A DNA stretch of 64,000 nt from Faecalibacterium sp. (GTDB taxonomy: Bacteria; Bacillota; Clostridia; Oscillospirales; Ruminococcaceae): positions 1 through 64,000 of the forward strand of contig JARHYC010000020.1 of the NCBI GenBank assembly GCA_029264955.1, written 5' to 3'. The first letter of the stretch is position 1; each line of letters opens with the position of its first letter. The position numbers and the translations under genes were made by a program. The notes beneath the pieces were generated by a model, which was given only the letters and a program-made list of their open reading frames with translations, was not told the DNA's origin and made no database searches. Positions 18,352 through 27,532 of the stretch are shown here, in pieces.

Positions 18352-19356
18352 ATGGCTTATACTGCTAACCCGAATCGTTATAATGATATGGAATACGCCC
18401 GCTGTGGCCAAAGCGGATTGCAGTTGCCCCGCGTTGCCATGGGCTTTTGGCAAAACTTCGGTACCGACACCGATCCCACTACCATCAAAGAGCTGTGCTT
18501 TACCGCGCTGGACTGCGGTATCACCTATTTTGACCTGGCAAACAACTACGGTCCGGAACCGGGTGCTGCGGAACGCAACCTGGGTGAACTGCTGCGTACC
18601 GACCTGAAACCGTATCGTGACGAGCTGGTGATTTCTACCAAGGCCGGTCACCCTATGTGGCCTGGCCCCTATGGCAACTGGGGCAGCCGTAAGCACTTGA
18701 TTGCCAGCCTGGACCAGAGCCTGATGCGCTTGGGCGTGGACTATGTGGATATTTTCTACCATCACCGCATGGACCCCAATACCCCGCTGGAGGAAACCAT
18801 CAACACCCTGTGTGACATCGTTAAACAGGGCAAGGCGCTGTATATCGGTCTGTCCAAGTACGACGGCCCCCACATGGAGCGTGCAGCCCAGATGCTGGAA
18901 AAGCGTCACTGCCCCTTTATTGTGTGCCAGAATCGCTATAATATGCTGGACCGTACCATTGAGACCAATGGTCTGGAAAGCGCACTGCTGAAAAAGGATA
19001 AGGGCATGGTCGCATTCAGTCCGCTGGCCCGCGGTTTCCTGACCGACCGTTACTTCAACGGCATTCCGGAGGGCAGCTACGCAGCCCGCAACAAGGAATT
19101 TGCCCGCACCCTGACCGATAAGCGTCTGGCACAGGTGTCCTGCCTGAATGCACTGGCTGCAGAACGCGGTCAGACTTTAGCACAGATGGCTTTGTCTTGG
19201 GTGCTGCGTAATAAAGTGGTCACCACCGTTCTGGTTGGCGCAAGCACGTCGGAGCAGATTCGTGAAAATGCTGCGGCAGCCTGCCAGAATCATCACTTTA
19301 CGGATGTGGAGCTGAATTCCATCGACGCCATTCTGGATCTGCCCCATCAGGCTTAA
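18352..19356 (+). CDS. aldo/keto reductase, YghZ/AKR14 type
   Basis: 334 aa TIM-barrel NAD(P)H oxidoreductase. The AKR tetrad is visible: Asp and Tyr in FDLANNYG, Lys in STKAG, His in YHHRMD. The YghZ subgroup signatures NYGPEPGAAERN and MWPGPYGNWGSRK are present; E. coli YghZ reduces L-glyceraldehyde 3-phosphate and methylglyoxal-like aldehydes. Substrate here is inferred only from the family. AAAGGAG precedes the ATG. Transcribed alone, and inserted between spoVAD and spoVAC on the opposite strand. Confidence 0.9.
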   Translation: MAYTANPNRYNDMEYARCGQSGLQLPRVAMGFWQNFGTDTDPTTIKELCFTALDCGITYFDLANNYGPEPGAAERNLGELLRTDLKPYRDELVISTKAGHPMWPGPYGNWGSRKHLIASLDQSLMRLGVDYVDIFYHHRMDPNTPLEETINTLCDIVKQGKALYIGLSKYDGPHMERAAQMLEKRHCPFIVCQNRYNMLDRTIETNGLESALLKKDKGMVAFSPLARGFLTDRYFNGIPEGSYAARNKEFARTLTDKRLAQVSCLNALAAERGQTLAQMALSWVLRNKVVTTVLVGASTSEQIRENAAAACQNHHFTDVELNSIDAILDLPHQA

Positions 19357-19376
19357 AGCACTGTCGTTACAATTCC

Positions 19377-19412
19377 AAATCTTCCACGGACCCGGTTCGT
19401 GGAAGATTTTTT
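19377..19412 (+). terminator. terminator of the aldo/keto reductase gene
   Basis: AAATCTTCCACG/CGTGGAAGATTT followed by T-run. It ends just before the ribosome site of the next gene, so readthrough is likely its source of expression. Confidence 0.8.
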
Positions 19413-19426
19413 GTTCGGAGGAACTT

Positions 19427-21091
19427 ATGCACACATCATTCCCTAAGACGGACCGCTGCGCAATGCGCCGCCATTTACTGGCTTTTGGTCTGACTGCTTT
19501 CATCTTTGTTGCAACTTACGCCTTGTTTGGAATTCGATACTACACCAACGACGATGCCACACTGGCAAATATTGCAGCAGGCGCTTACGGCGATTCGATT
19601 CACATGGTTTATGTAAACGTTCTGTTTGCCTTTTTGCTGCGTCCACTGCATCTGCTGGCTCCTGCATTAAACTGGTATGTTTTGGTGCAGATCGCTTTGA
19701 TGTTCGCCGCCGCTGTACTGCTGATTGACCTTGCGCTGGACAAGCTGGGCACAGTGAAAGGTACCCTTTTAACTACAATTATCGCACTTCCCTTTTCTTC
19801 GATTCTTTTGCAGCGTTTCCAATATGTACATACCAGCGGCTTTTTGCTGTGCGCAGGTCTCATTTTGATTGCAGTTACGCTGGGGCGCCCGAATATCCGC
19901 ACCGTTTGCGGTGTCCTGCTTGCTCTGGTGGGCAGTATGCTGCGTTGGCCTAATTTTCTGGCTATGGGCGGACTTTCTGCCGCACTATTGCTGGGGTACT
20001 TTTTCCAGCTGGACCGAGAAGGCAAAAAGAAAGCCGTCGCCACCATGCTGGTGTTGTTTGTCCTGATTTTTGGCGCAAAGGGTTTTGACACCTGGTATTA
20101 CCAGCAGGACCCGGACTGGAAATACTTTACCGAATACAACGATGCCCGCACCGCTTTCAGCGACTATGCTGTGTATCACATTGAGGGCGACACCAATGCA
20201 TTCTGTGCCGAAGGTATTTTCAGCCCGCTGGAATCTACCATGATGATGCGCTGGGACTTTTACGACCCCGCAATTTACACACCGGAAAAAGTGCAGGCTG
20301 CTGCTGCAAGCATCCCCCATCGTCCGCTGACCTATGCCGTAAAAGAAACAGTCAAGACTGGACTTTCTCTGCTGTACGGCACCTACTACCATTGGCTGGT
20401 TGCCGGACTGGCGCTGTACGCATTGTTCTGCGTAAAGTTCAACAAAAAAGCACTGCCGCTGTGGGGCACCATCGGTATGTTTGGGCTGATGCTGTTCTAT
20501 TTGAAATACCTGAACCGTTTCCCCAGTTATGTAGAGGCTCCGCTTTTGCTGGCACTGATTTTGTACAGCATCTGCTGCCTGCATCTTGCCGACCACCGCA
20601 ATCCGATTCGTATTGAATTTTTAGCTGGTTTTTTAGTATTTCTGCTGATTCAGTATCCCGCGGTTTTCCAGTCCCTGCGTGCGGAAGCAAAAATCCAGAA
20701 AGAGCGCCGCGCTATGGAAGAAATTTACTTTCAGGCTATGAACGAAGACAAAGATCACTTATACCTGCTGTCCACCGAAGCGATTACCGTATGTGCCGGC
20801 CTGGATGTGACGAATCCCCGACCGGAAAACTTCTATTCCAATGTAGTACATTACGGCGGTTGGCTCAGCGGTGCGCCCACCTGCAAAGAAGCAATGGCGC
20901 AGTATGGTGTGACACGCCCAATTGTAGACGCTGTGGACAACCCCAATGTCTATTTGGGTTATCACGGAATTGAATACGCAGCCGCTTATGCCAGCGAGCA
21001 GCTGGGCTGCCCAGTGGAAGCTGTCGATTGTGGTCCCAATGCATTTGCCCCGTATCAGCTGCGTCGCATCACCGAAACACCCGAACCCTAA
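19427..21091 (+). CDS. polytopic membrane protein, possible glycosyltransferase
   Basis: 554 aa with about ten hydrophobic segments. The first extracytoplasmic loop contains YYTNDDATLANIAAGAY, an Asp pair in the position where GT-C enzymes keep acidic catalytic residues; the C-terminal 170 residues are mostly soluble. No family could be named with certainty. CGGAGG precedes the ATG at 19427. No own promoter was found; it may be read through from the gene upstream. Confidence 0.55.
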   Translation: MHTSFPKTDRCAMRRHLLAFGLTAFIFVATYALFGIRYYTNDDATLANIAAGAYGDSIHMVYVNVLFAFLLRPLHLLAPALNWYVLVQIALMFAAAVLLIDLALDKLGTVKGTLLTTIIALPFSSILLQRFQYVHTSGFLLCAGLILIAVTLGRPNIRTVCGVLLALVGSMLRWPNFLAMGGLSAALLLGYFFQLDREGKKKAVATMLVLFVLIFGAKGFDTWYYQQDPDWKYFTEYNDARTAFSDYAVYHIEGDTNAFCAEGIFSPLESTMMMRWDFYDPAIYTPEKVQAAAASIPHRPLTYAVKETVKTGLSLLYGTYYHWLVAGLALYALFCVKFNKKALPLWGTIGMFGLMLFYLKYLNRFPSYVEAPLLLALILYSICCLHLADHRNPIRIEFLAGFLVFLLIQYPAVFQSLRAEAKIQKERRAMEEIYFQAMNEDKDHLYLLSTEAITVCAGLDVTNPRPENFYSNVVHYGGWLSGAPTCKEAMAQYGVTRPIVDAVDNPNVYLGYHGIEYAAAYASEQLGCPVEAVDCGPNAFAPYQLRRITETPEP

Positions 21092-21101
21092 AATCCAACA
21101 C

Positions 21102-21139
21102 AAAAAATCCCGCCGCAGCAGTGCTGTGGTGGGATTTTT
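21102..21139. terminator. bidirectional terminator
   Basis: AAAAAATCCCGCCGCAGCA/TGTGGTGGGATTTTT between a plus-strand membrane protein gene and minus-strand spoVAC. Confidence 0.8.
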
Positions 21140-21191
21140 CTGCAATAATCGCCCAGGTTCATTCGTATAGACTTTGAAAGTGTTTTGCTGT

Positions 21192-21638
21192 TCAGCCGGC
21201 TGCGCCAGTAAAAAACAGAATCAAACCATAAATGACACTTGCCAGTGTGCCGTACACAATTACAGGTCCGGCAATCAAAAACATTTTCGCCGCAACGCCC
21301 GGCACAAATCCTTCTGTGCTGAATTCAATCGCCGGGCTGACCACTGCATTTGCGAAACCAGTGATAGGTACCAGCGTACCGGCACCCGCGTGGGCTGCTA
21401 ATTTGCAGTACCAGCCAAGACCTGTCGTGATTGCCGAAAGAGCAATCAGCGTTGCACTGACCAAAAGTCCTGCTTCTTTTTCTTCTGCCCCTTGCCAAAG
21501 ATAAACTTGGCGCAGCACCTCGCCCAACAGGCAGATACTGCCGCCTACACAAAACGCCCACAAGCAGTCTTTGATAATGGGTGAATTCGGGCTTGCCTTT
21601 TTGGTCATCTGCCCGTATTGCTCCGGTGTAATATCCAT
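21192..21638 (-). CDS. spoVAC: stage V sporulation protein AC
   Basis: 148 aa membrane protein, mechanosensitive component of the dipicolinic acid channel. The cytoplasmic N-terminus is followed by CLWAFCVGGSICLLGE and AGAGTLVPITGFANAVVSPAIEFSTEG, typical of SpoVAC. Start ATG at 21638 follows AAAGGAGGA. It stands alone, separated from spoVAD-spoVAE by two plus-strand genes, which is unlike the contiguous spoVA operon of Bacillus and Clostridium. Confidence 0.93.
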   Translation of the reverse strand: MDITPEQYGQMTKKASPNSPIIKDCLWAFCVGGSICLLGEVLRQVYLWQGAEEKEAGLLVSATLIALSAITTGLGWYCKLAAHAGAGTLVPITGFANAVVSPAIEFSTEGFVPGVAAKMFLIAGPVIVYGTLASVIYGLILFFTGAAG

Positions 21639-21660
21639 GGTATCTTCCTCCTTTTGGGCA

Positions 21661-21691
21661 TAGTATTTCCCGCGGCTCATCGGTTTTATAC
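21661..21691 (-). promoter_or_regulatory. sigma-F/sigma-G type forespore promoter of spoVAC
   Basis: Minus strand: GTATA, 16-bp spacer, GGAAATACTA. This is a full match to the sigma-F pattern GYWTA-N16-GGNNANAHTR as known from B. subtilis. Confidence 0.6.
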
Positions 21692-21758
21692 GGACAGATT
21701 GGGCATTTTTTTGCTGAATTTCTCCTTTTTTTCACCATTTCTTCGCAGGTTTCCCCAT

Positions 21759-21787
21759 TTGCAAACCAGCCCCCTGTATGTTACAAT
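21759..21787 (+). promoter_or_regulatory. sigma-A promoter of the DUF4358-MBOAT-DHHW genes
   Basis: TTGCAA, 17-bp spacer, TACAAT; leader about 70 nt. Confidence 0.75.
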
Positions 21788-21862
21788 ACATACTACACAG
21801 CAATGTATTTTCTGCCTGTTTTGGGGCAGATTAAAATTGAAAACAAATACGAGGTATTGATT

Positions 21863-22414
21863 ATGAAACTCACTAAAATTTTTGCAGTTGTCGTTTCCCT
21901 GACCCTGTGCGCTGGTGTTCTGGTTGGCTGCGGCGGTAACGACGCTCCTTCTAACAGCGGCTCTGGCTCCAACTCTGATTTCCAGTCTCAGAGCAGCAGC
22001 GAGAACAACGCTGTTGACGTAAAGGCCGCTGCAGACGCTGTTCTGGCTGCCAACCCTATTTCCAACCAGCTGGCTCTGGATGACAATACCGTCAAGTTGG
22101 ACATCGCACTGCCGGAAGGCAGCTTCGTTGCTTACGCAGGCGCACTGAGCAACGATCAGGACGATGCCGGTCGTGTCATCGTTGTGCAGTATGCAGACGG
22201 TCAGGAAAAGGCGGTTAAGGATGCACTGGAAACCTACCGCCAGAATCAGGTTGCTTTCTTTGGCAACTATCCTGAGTTCGCAGACGCACAGAACAATCTG
22301 AAGAGCAACTACGCTCTGGTTTCCGGCAATGGCATGGCGATTCTGACTGTGGCAAGCAACGAGTGCACTGACACTGCTGCAATGGTTTCCGCCGCAGAAG
22401 GCTGCGTCAAGTAA
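21863..22414 (+). CDS. DUF4358 lipoprotein
   Basis: 183 aa. A signal peptide with lipobox ends LVG-Cys23, then a Ser/Asn/Gly-rich linker, then a DUF4358 domain (about 55-183). Start ATG at 21863 follows GAGG. DUF4358 proteins are of unknown function but are often encoded beside MBOAT and DHHW genes in Clostridia, as here, suggesting an accessory subunit on the outer face of the membrane for O-acylation. That role is inference from neighbourhood only. Confidence 0.78.
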   Translation: MKLTKIFAVVVSLTLCAGVLVGCGGNDAPSNSGSGSNSDFQSQSSSENNAVDVKAAADAVLAANPISNQLALDDNTVKLDIALPEGSFVAYAGALSNDQDDAGRVIVVQYADGQEKAVKDALETYRQNQVAFFGNYPEFADAQNNLKSNYALVSGNGMAILTVASNECTDTAAMVSAAEGCVK

Positions 22415-22439
22415 ATCACCCCCTTGAATAAAAAATGTG

Positions 22440-22471
22440 AGGCCGGTGCCGATACGGCACCGGCCTTTTTT
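22440..22471 (+). terminator. terminator between DUF4358 and MBOAT genes
   Basis: Very stable GC hairpin (AGGCCGGTGCCG with 3-nt loop) and T6, ending 3 bp before the ribosome site of the next gene. It should make the lipoprotein more abundant than the acyltransferase. Confidence 0.85.
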
Positions 22472-22487
22472 GCAGGAGGAATGTGCT

Positions 22488-23906
22488 TTGGTATTTAGTA
22501 CGGTTGCTTTTTTGTTCCGATTTCTTCCCATTACGCTGCTGCTTTACTATGTAGCACCGTATAAGCTGAAAAACACAGTGCTGTTTATTTGCAGCTTGGT
22601 GTTCTACTGCTGGGGCGAGGTCAAGTTCTTCCCGGTGATGCTGGTATTGATTGCCATCAACTACATCTCCGGCCTTGCTATGGAAAAATTTTCAGAGCAT
22701 AAGGGTGTGCGGCTCTTCTGGCTCTGGTTCGCTGTAGTGGGCAGCTTGAGTATGCTGGTGTTCTTCAAGTACACCAACTTCATCCTAACCAGTATAAATA
22801 CACTATTTGGTCTTTCCATTGAACTGATTAAAGGTGTGGAAGTGTTGCCGCTGGGTATCAGCTTCTACACTTTCCAGACCTTGAGCTATTCCATTGACGT
22901 ATATCGCAATGAGGTAAAAGCCGAGCATAACGTGATTAACTTTGGTGCGTATGTGGTCATGTTCCCGCAGCTGATTGCCGGCCCTATCGTGAAATACCGC
23001 GAAGTGTCCGACCAACTGCACGTTTACAAGAACCGCTACAACTTGGCGCAAATCGAAGAGGGCGTTACTCTGTTCATCTTCGGCATGGCGAAAAAGGTTC
23101 TGTTAGCAGATACTGTCGGCAAATTGTGGTCTGATATTGTGGGTGTTGCCGGCGATCCGACCATTACTAGCATCGGTCTGGCAAATGCTTCTACGCCGCT
23201 GGTCTGGCTGGGTATTATCGCCTACTCGTTCCAGCTGTACTTTGACTTCTCCGGTTACTCTATGATGGGTATCGGCATGGGCAAGATGCTGGGCTTTAAT
23301 TTCCCGGATAACTTCAACCTGCCATATATTTCCCGCTCCATCACGGAGTTCTGGCGCCGCTGGCACATCAGCTTAGGCAGCTGGTTCCGTGAGTATGTGT
23401 ACATTCCGCTGGGCGGCAACCGCCACGGCCTGCGCCGCCAGATTTTCAACATCTTTGTGGTTTGGGCACTCACCGGCATTTGGCACGGCGCCAACTGGAA
23501 CTTCATCTGCTGGGGCCTGTATTACTTCGTCCTGCTGATGATTGAAAAAGCATTCCTGCTGCGCTATCTGCAAAAGGGCAAAATCTGGCCCCACATCTAC
23601 ACCTTGTTCTTTGTTGTCATTGGCTGGGCAATGTTTGTGGGCAATGAACCGGGTGTGCAGTTTGGTTTGCTGTTCCGCAAGCTGTTCGTCCCCAGTGCAG
23701 GTGTATCGCCCATTTATTTCCTGCGCAGCTATGGCGTATTGCTGATTGTTTCAGTAATCTGCTCTACACCACTCATTCAGAAGGTTTGGAACGTTTTGAA
23801 AAAGCGCACCTGGACCCGCCTTTTGACGCTGGGTACCCTTTTGCTGGTCACTGTCGCTTATATCGTCGGCAGCACCAACAGTCCCTTCCTATACTTCAAT
23901 TTCTAA
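22488..23906 (+). CDS. MBOAT-family O-acyltransferase (AlgI/DltB-like)
   Basis: 472 aa, about 10-12 membrane segments. It starts with TTG at 22488, placed 8 nt after AGGAGG; an ATG at 22481 is out of frame and meets a stop after five codons. The N-terminus then reads MVFSTVAFLFRFLP, as in AlgI relatives. The MBOAT catalytic His lies in TGIWHGANWNF; SGYSMMGIGMGKMLGFNFPDNF and FWRRWHISLGSWFREYVYIPLGG are family hallmarks. It moves acyl (usually acetyl) groups across the membrane to an extracellular glycan, working with the DHHW protein encoded 18 bp downstream. Confidence 0.92.
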   Translation: MVFSTVAFLFRFLPITLLLYYVAPYKLKNTVLFICSLVFYCWGEVKFFPVMLVLIAINYISGLAMEKFSEHKGVRLFWLWFAVVGSLSMLVFFKYTNFILTSINTLFGLSIELIKGVEVLPLGISFYTFQTLSYSIDVYRNEVKAEHNVINFGAYVVMFPQLIAGPIVKYREVSDQLHVYKNRYNLAQIEEGVTLFIFGMAKKVLLADTVGKLWSDIVGVAGDPTITSIGLANASTPLVWLGIIAYSFQLYFDFSGYSMMGIGMGKMLGFNFPDNFNLPYISRSITEFWRRWHISLGSWFREYVYIPLGGNRHGLRRQIFNIFVVWALTGIWHGANWNFICWGLYYFVLLMIEKAFLLRYLQKGKIWPHIYTLFFVVIGWAMFVGNEPGVQFGLLFRKLFVPSAGVSPIYFLRSYGVLLIVSVICSTPLIQKVWNVLKKRTWTRLLTLGTLLLVTVAYIVGSTNSPFLYFNF

Positions 23907-23924
23907 TGAAAGGAGCATGACCTT

Positions 23925-25133
23925 ATGGCTAAGCACGTTTCCCATAAAAAGTCTTCTGGCAAGATTTTTTCTCAGTTGAAGCAGTACCCGGTCCTGCTGC
24001 TTTTCTTTGGTTTTTTGCTGATCATGTTTGTTGCGGACTGCATCACCCCTTACCGGGATTACAGCGAGTTGGAAAACACCAAATTCCAGCCCCGCCCCAC
24101 CCTGACTATACAAGATCTGACGGGGCGCGATCCCATCCAGAAAATCAACACATTCTTTACCAATTACTCCGAATTTTTCAAGCAGCAGATTGCCGGTCGT
24201 GATAGCTGGATCAATCTGCACGCTGCCTGCGAGCAGCTGATTTTCCAGAAGAAGGATTACGGCAATATGCTGCTGGGCAAGGACGGTATGGAGTTCGCCC
24301 GCACCTACGGTTTGACTGCTGAAGAAAACACCCTGCTGGAAAAGAACGTTTCCTCTGTAGAAAATATCGGCCAGCGCTATCCAGGTCTGATTACTGCGAT
24401 GGTTGTGCCTTCCGCCGCCACCATTTATAAGGAGAAGGTCCCCACAGGAGCTCCTCTGCTGGATGAAGATGCCCTGCTGGATGATGTCTTTACGCGACTG
24501 GGCGGCAGCGTTTCTGTTCTGGACGTACGCGAGGCTCTGCGCGCGCATAGTGACGAACAGCTGTTCTATCGCACCGACCACCACTGGACCACTGACGGCG
24601 CTTATTACGCCTATGAGGCATTGTGCCAGCAGTTGGGTCTGACACCGTTCGACCGCAGCGCACACACTGCTGTGAACGTAGAAGATTTCTATGGCACCAG
24701 TTGGGCAAAGTGCCGCCAACCTTTTGCAAAGCCCGACACCATCACTTACTACGATTTGGACACACCGCTGACGCTGTATAACGCTACCGGCAACGCACAG
24801 TTCCAGGAGCTGGAAACCACCGGTCTGTATGATCTGGACAAGTTCGAAACTTACGACAAGTACAGCGCTTTCCTGCACGGCAACAACGGTTACTCCCGCA
24901 TTCAGGGCAAGGGCGAAGGCAGCATCCTGGTTGTAAAGGACAGCTACGCCAACAGCCTGGTTCCCTTCCTGACCGAGAACTACGCCACCATTGATGTGGT
25001 GGACTTCCGTGGTTACCGCTTTGGTTTGGATGCACTGATTGAACAGAACAACTACGATGCTGTTTTGGTTCTGTACAGCTTCGCCAGCTTCAAGTCCGAT
25101 CCGTTCCTGAATCGTCTGGCATTTGTAGGCTAA
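23925..25133 (+). CDS. DHHW-motif extracytoplasmic O-acetyltransferase partner (AlgJ/AlgX-like)
   Basis: 402 aa. An N-terminal membrane segment (about 22-42) anchors an SGNH-like domain outside. The DHHW motif appears as RTDHHWTTDGAYYAY, and the nucleophile-type block as VVKDSYANSLVPFL. Family members complete acetyl transfer to exopolysaccharide or wall glycans handed over by an MBOAT protein. AAAGGAG precedes the ATG. It is the last gene of the set. Confidence 0.88.
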   Translation: MAKHVSHKKSSGKIFSQLKQYPVLLLFFGFLLIMFVADCITPYRDYSELENTKFQPRPTLTIQDLTGRDPIQKINTFFTNYSEFFKQQIAGRDSWINLHAACEQLIFQKKDYGNMLLGKDGMEFARTYGLTAEENTLLEKNVSSVENIGQRYPGLITAMVVPSAATIYKEKVPTGAPLLDEDALLDDVFTRLGGSVSVLDVREALRAHSDEQLFYRTDHHWTTDGAYYAYEALCQQLGLTPFDRSAHTAVNVEDFYGTSWAKCRQPFAKPDTITYYDLDTPLTLYNATGNAQFQELETTGLYDLDKFETYDKYSAFLHGNNGYSRIQGKGEGSILVVKDSYANSLVPFLTENYATIDVVDFRGYRFGLDALIEQNNYDAVLVLYSFASFKSDPFLNRLAFVG

Positions 25134-25148
25134 GTATTTCTTCAAAAC

Positions 25149-25190
25149 AAAAAGCCCACCGGAGAGGGATTTCCCTCCGGTGGGCTTTTT
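25149..25190. terminator. bidirectional terminator
   Basis: AAAAAGCCCACCGGAG/CTCCGGTGGGCTTTTT between convergent genes. Confidence 0.9.
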
Positions 25191-25211
25191 CTATGTTTGA
25201 TTTGTGTTTGC

Positions 25212-26135
25212 TTAGTCTGCTTTGCGCTCTTTCCAGTACAGCAATGCACCGCAGATGAACAACGGCAATGCACCCAGTACGCCTACCGGCATGGGGCCCA
25301 TCAGGGTATCCTTGGCATATTCCATACGCAGGAACAAAATACCCAGACCTGCTGCCGCATTAAAGCCACCATGGAACAATGCAGGAGCCCAGATGGAACC
25401 GGTCTTTTCATAGCACCAGTCCAGCACAAAGCTCAGTGCCACCGTAACCAAGCAGAACAGCAACATACCCGCCAGCACCATGTACCAAGGCGACTGGGAA
25501 ATTGGCATTTGGTACTCATAGCCTGCCAGTAGAATCACCGGCCAATGCCATACACCCCACACCAAGCCTGTTACCACATTGGCGCGCGCACGACCAATCT
25601 GTTTTGCCAGACGTGGCTGCATCCAGCCACGCCAGCCGGCTTCCTCACCAATTGCCAGGAACATATTGATAAATGCAGCAAACAGAATGTTGATGACCTG
25701 TACGCCGCACAGCTGGAATGCAGAAACACCCGCATACATCTGCTCGTACATCTCCTGACCGATTGCTGCCGTCAAATAAGAAGATGCTGTCGGGTCAAAA
25801 CGAGCCGGGAATACACCATAGTACACCACCATGCCCAGAGCCGTCAGCACAACGGGAGCAATCCATACCAAGAACCAGCGGCCCATACGGCCTTTGAACT
25901 GAGGCATCCAGCCCTGAATGCCCGTTTTCGCTGCAGACAAGCCACGATACCGGATGAATACCGCCGCAATGGGTGCAACCATGGCAAAGGACAAAAGCGG
26001 CGTAAACAGGTCGGCTCTTCCGCTCATCACAAAGTAAGATGCCGCAAACTGGCAGATCCAGCCGATGGCAAAGGTCATCACCAGATACATCACAAGATCT
26101 TTACTGATTTTCATTGATTTTTGTTCTTCTTGCAT
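25212..26135 (-). CDS. CPBP-family intramembrane metalloprotease
   Basis: 307 aa, about eight membrane segments. The CAAX/bacteriocin-processing motifs are present: EEAGWR (Glu-Glu-x3-Arg), a His in GVWHWP, and HGGFN. Members cleave membrane substrates or confer bacteriocin self-immunity; the substrate here is unknown. The ATG at 26135 is chosen because GGTGG precedes it; in-frame reading upstream runs into the helicase gene. It lies 37 bp after the DEAD-box gene, probably in one transcript. Confidence 0.85.
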   Translation of the reverse strand: MQEEQKSMKISKDLVMYLVMTFAIGWICQFAASYFVMSGRADLFTPLLSFAMVAPIAAVFIRYRGLSAAKTGIQGWMPQFKGRMGRWFLVWIAPVVLTALGMVVYYGVFPARFDPTASSYLTAAIGQEMYEQMYAGVSAFQLCGVQVINILFAAFINMFLAIGEEAGWRGWMQPRLAKQIGRARANVVTGLVWGVWHWPVILLAGYEYQMPISQSPWYMVLAGMLLFCLVTVALSFVLDWCYEKTGSIWAPALFHGGFNAAAGLGILFLRMEYAKDTLMGPMPVGVLGALPLFICGALLYWKERKAD

Positions 26136-26172
26136 TTTCAATTCACCACCGTTTTTTATTTGTTTTACAGGC

Positions 26173-27360
26173 TTAGAAGTAGGAGCGGACTTGGAAACGA
26201 TCGCTGTTGTCCTGCCTCTTTTCCACCACGATATGCTCGTGATTGAAATCAAATTTTACCGAGCTGCATAAATCCGTATTGCGGGTCAGCCGCAGCAGCT
26301 CGGTCACACGTTTTTTCTCTTCCGGCGTATAGAACAGATAACTGACACCTTCACGCTTTGCGCGGCCGGTACGACCAATACGGTGGGTGTAGTGTTCATT
26401 TTCACTGGGAACATCGTAGTTCACCACCGCATCCACATCATCCACGTCGATACCGCGTGCCGCCACGTCGGTCGCTACCAAAACGCTCAGTTTGCCGGAA
26501 CGGAACAAATCCATAATGCGATTCCGCTCCGCCTGACTCATATCGCCATGCAGGCAGTCCACCGAGAAGTTCAGTCGTGCCAGCTGATTTGCCAGCGTTG
26601 CCGTCTGAAACTTAGTATCACAGAACACCATCACGCGCTGATAGCCCTCGCCCACGATGACCTGTGCCAAGTCTGCCAGCTTATTGCGACCGCTGGTTTC
26701 CAGCATATACTGGGTGATTTTCGGCTGGCTTTCTTCCTTGGGCTGCACCACGATTTCCTCTGCATCCTGCTGATACAGCCAGCCAATATCCATAACCTCA
26801 CGGCTGATGGTTGCAGAGAACAAGTACAGATGCTTGCGCGTTTTCATCAGATCCAGAATGTGGCGCACATCCTTATAAAAGCCCATATTCAGCATTTCGT
26901 CGGCTTCATCCAATACAACTTGCTCCACATGAGAAAGATCAACAGAATGGCGCTTATACAAATCCATCAAGCGCCCCGGTGTTGCCACCACAATCTGGCA
27001 GCCTTTTGCCAGCTTTGCCGCCTGACGCTCCAGATTGGAACCGCCATACACACACACCACGCGAATTTCCGGCAGAAAATGGCACAGTTCGGTCATTTCC
27101 TGGGCAATCTGCTGTGCCAGCTCACGGGTAGGTGCCATAATCACGCTCTGGGGAAACATTGCAGTTGGGTCGGTCTTTTCAATAATGGGAATCCCGAAAG
27201 CGCAAGTCTTGCCGGTACCGGTGGGGGCTTTTGCGGTCACATCGTGACCTGCCAGCATCAATGGAATGGCTTTTTCCTGCACCTCGGTCATTTCGGTAAA
27301 GCCCATGCGCTCCACCGCTTGGCGGATCTGCGGGCTGCAATTCAATTCACTGTACAGCAT
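26173..27360 (-). CDS. DEAD-box RNA helicase
   Basis: 395 aa, the two-RecA-domain core with only a short tail and no DbpA/CsdA-type RNA-binding extension. Motif I APTGTGKT (45-52), motif II DEAD (151-154), motif III SAT (182-184), motif VI HRIGRTGRAKREG. The Q motif Gln lies in EMTEVQEKAIP. Roles in this family are ribosome assembly or mRNA decay. AAGGAG precedes the ATG. Confidence 0.93.
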   Translation of the reverse strand: MLYSELNCSPQIRQAVERMGFTEMTEVQEKAIPLMLAGHDVTAKAPTGTGKTCAFGIPIIEKTDPTAMFPQSVIMAPTRELAQQIAQEMTELCHFLPEIRVVCVYGGSNLERQAAKLAKGCQIVVATPGRLMDLYKRHSVDLSHVEQVVLDEADEMLNMGFYKDVRHILDLMKTRKHLYLFSATISREVMDIGWLYQQDAEEIVVQPKEESQPKITQYMLETSGRNKLADLAQVIVGEGYQRVMVFCDTKFQTATLANQLARLNFSVDCLHGDMSQAERNRIMDLFRSGKLSVLVATDVAARGIDVDDVDAVVNYDVPSENEHYTHRIGRTGRAKREGVSYLFYTPEEKKRVTELLRLTRNTDLCSSVKFDFNHEHIVVEKRQDNSDRFQVRSYF

Positions 27361-27479
27361 AAAGAAAGCTCCTTCTATTTTCGCGCACTGCTATAGAGGC
27401 AGGCATTATTGCTCATATTATACAAGACAAAAAATCCTGTGTTTTTTATTGTATCACAGCCATGCCGCCGGGTAAACGG

Positions 27480-27515
27480 CAAAAAAAAATGCCGCTGACC
27501 TCAATCGGGTCTGCG
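27480..27515 (-). terminator. probable terminator of the HU gene
   Basis: Minus strand: GCAGACC/GGTCAGC hairpin (one mismatch) then GGCA and T9. Confidence 0.5.
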
Positions 27516-27532
27516 ACACTCTCATTTTGCGA

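Noticed and set aside
22481-22498. ATG at 22481 as start of the MBOAT gene
   Set aside because: It is out of frame and reaches a stop after five codons; the TTG at 22488 fits frame, family N-terminus and ribosome-site spacing.
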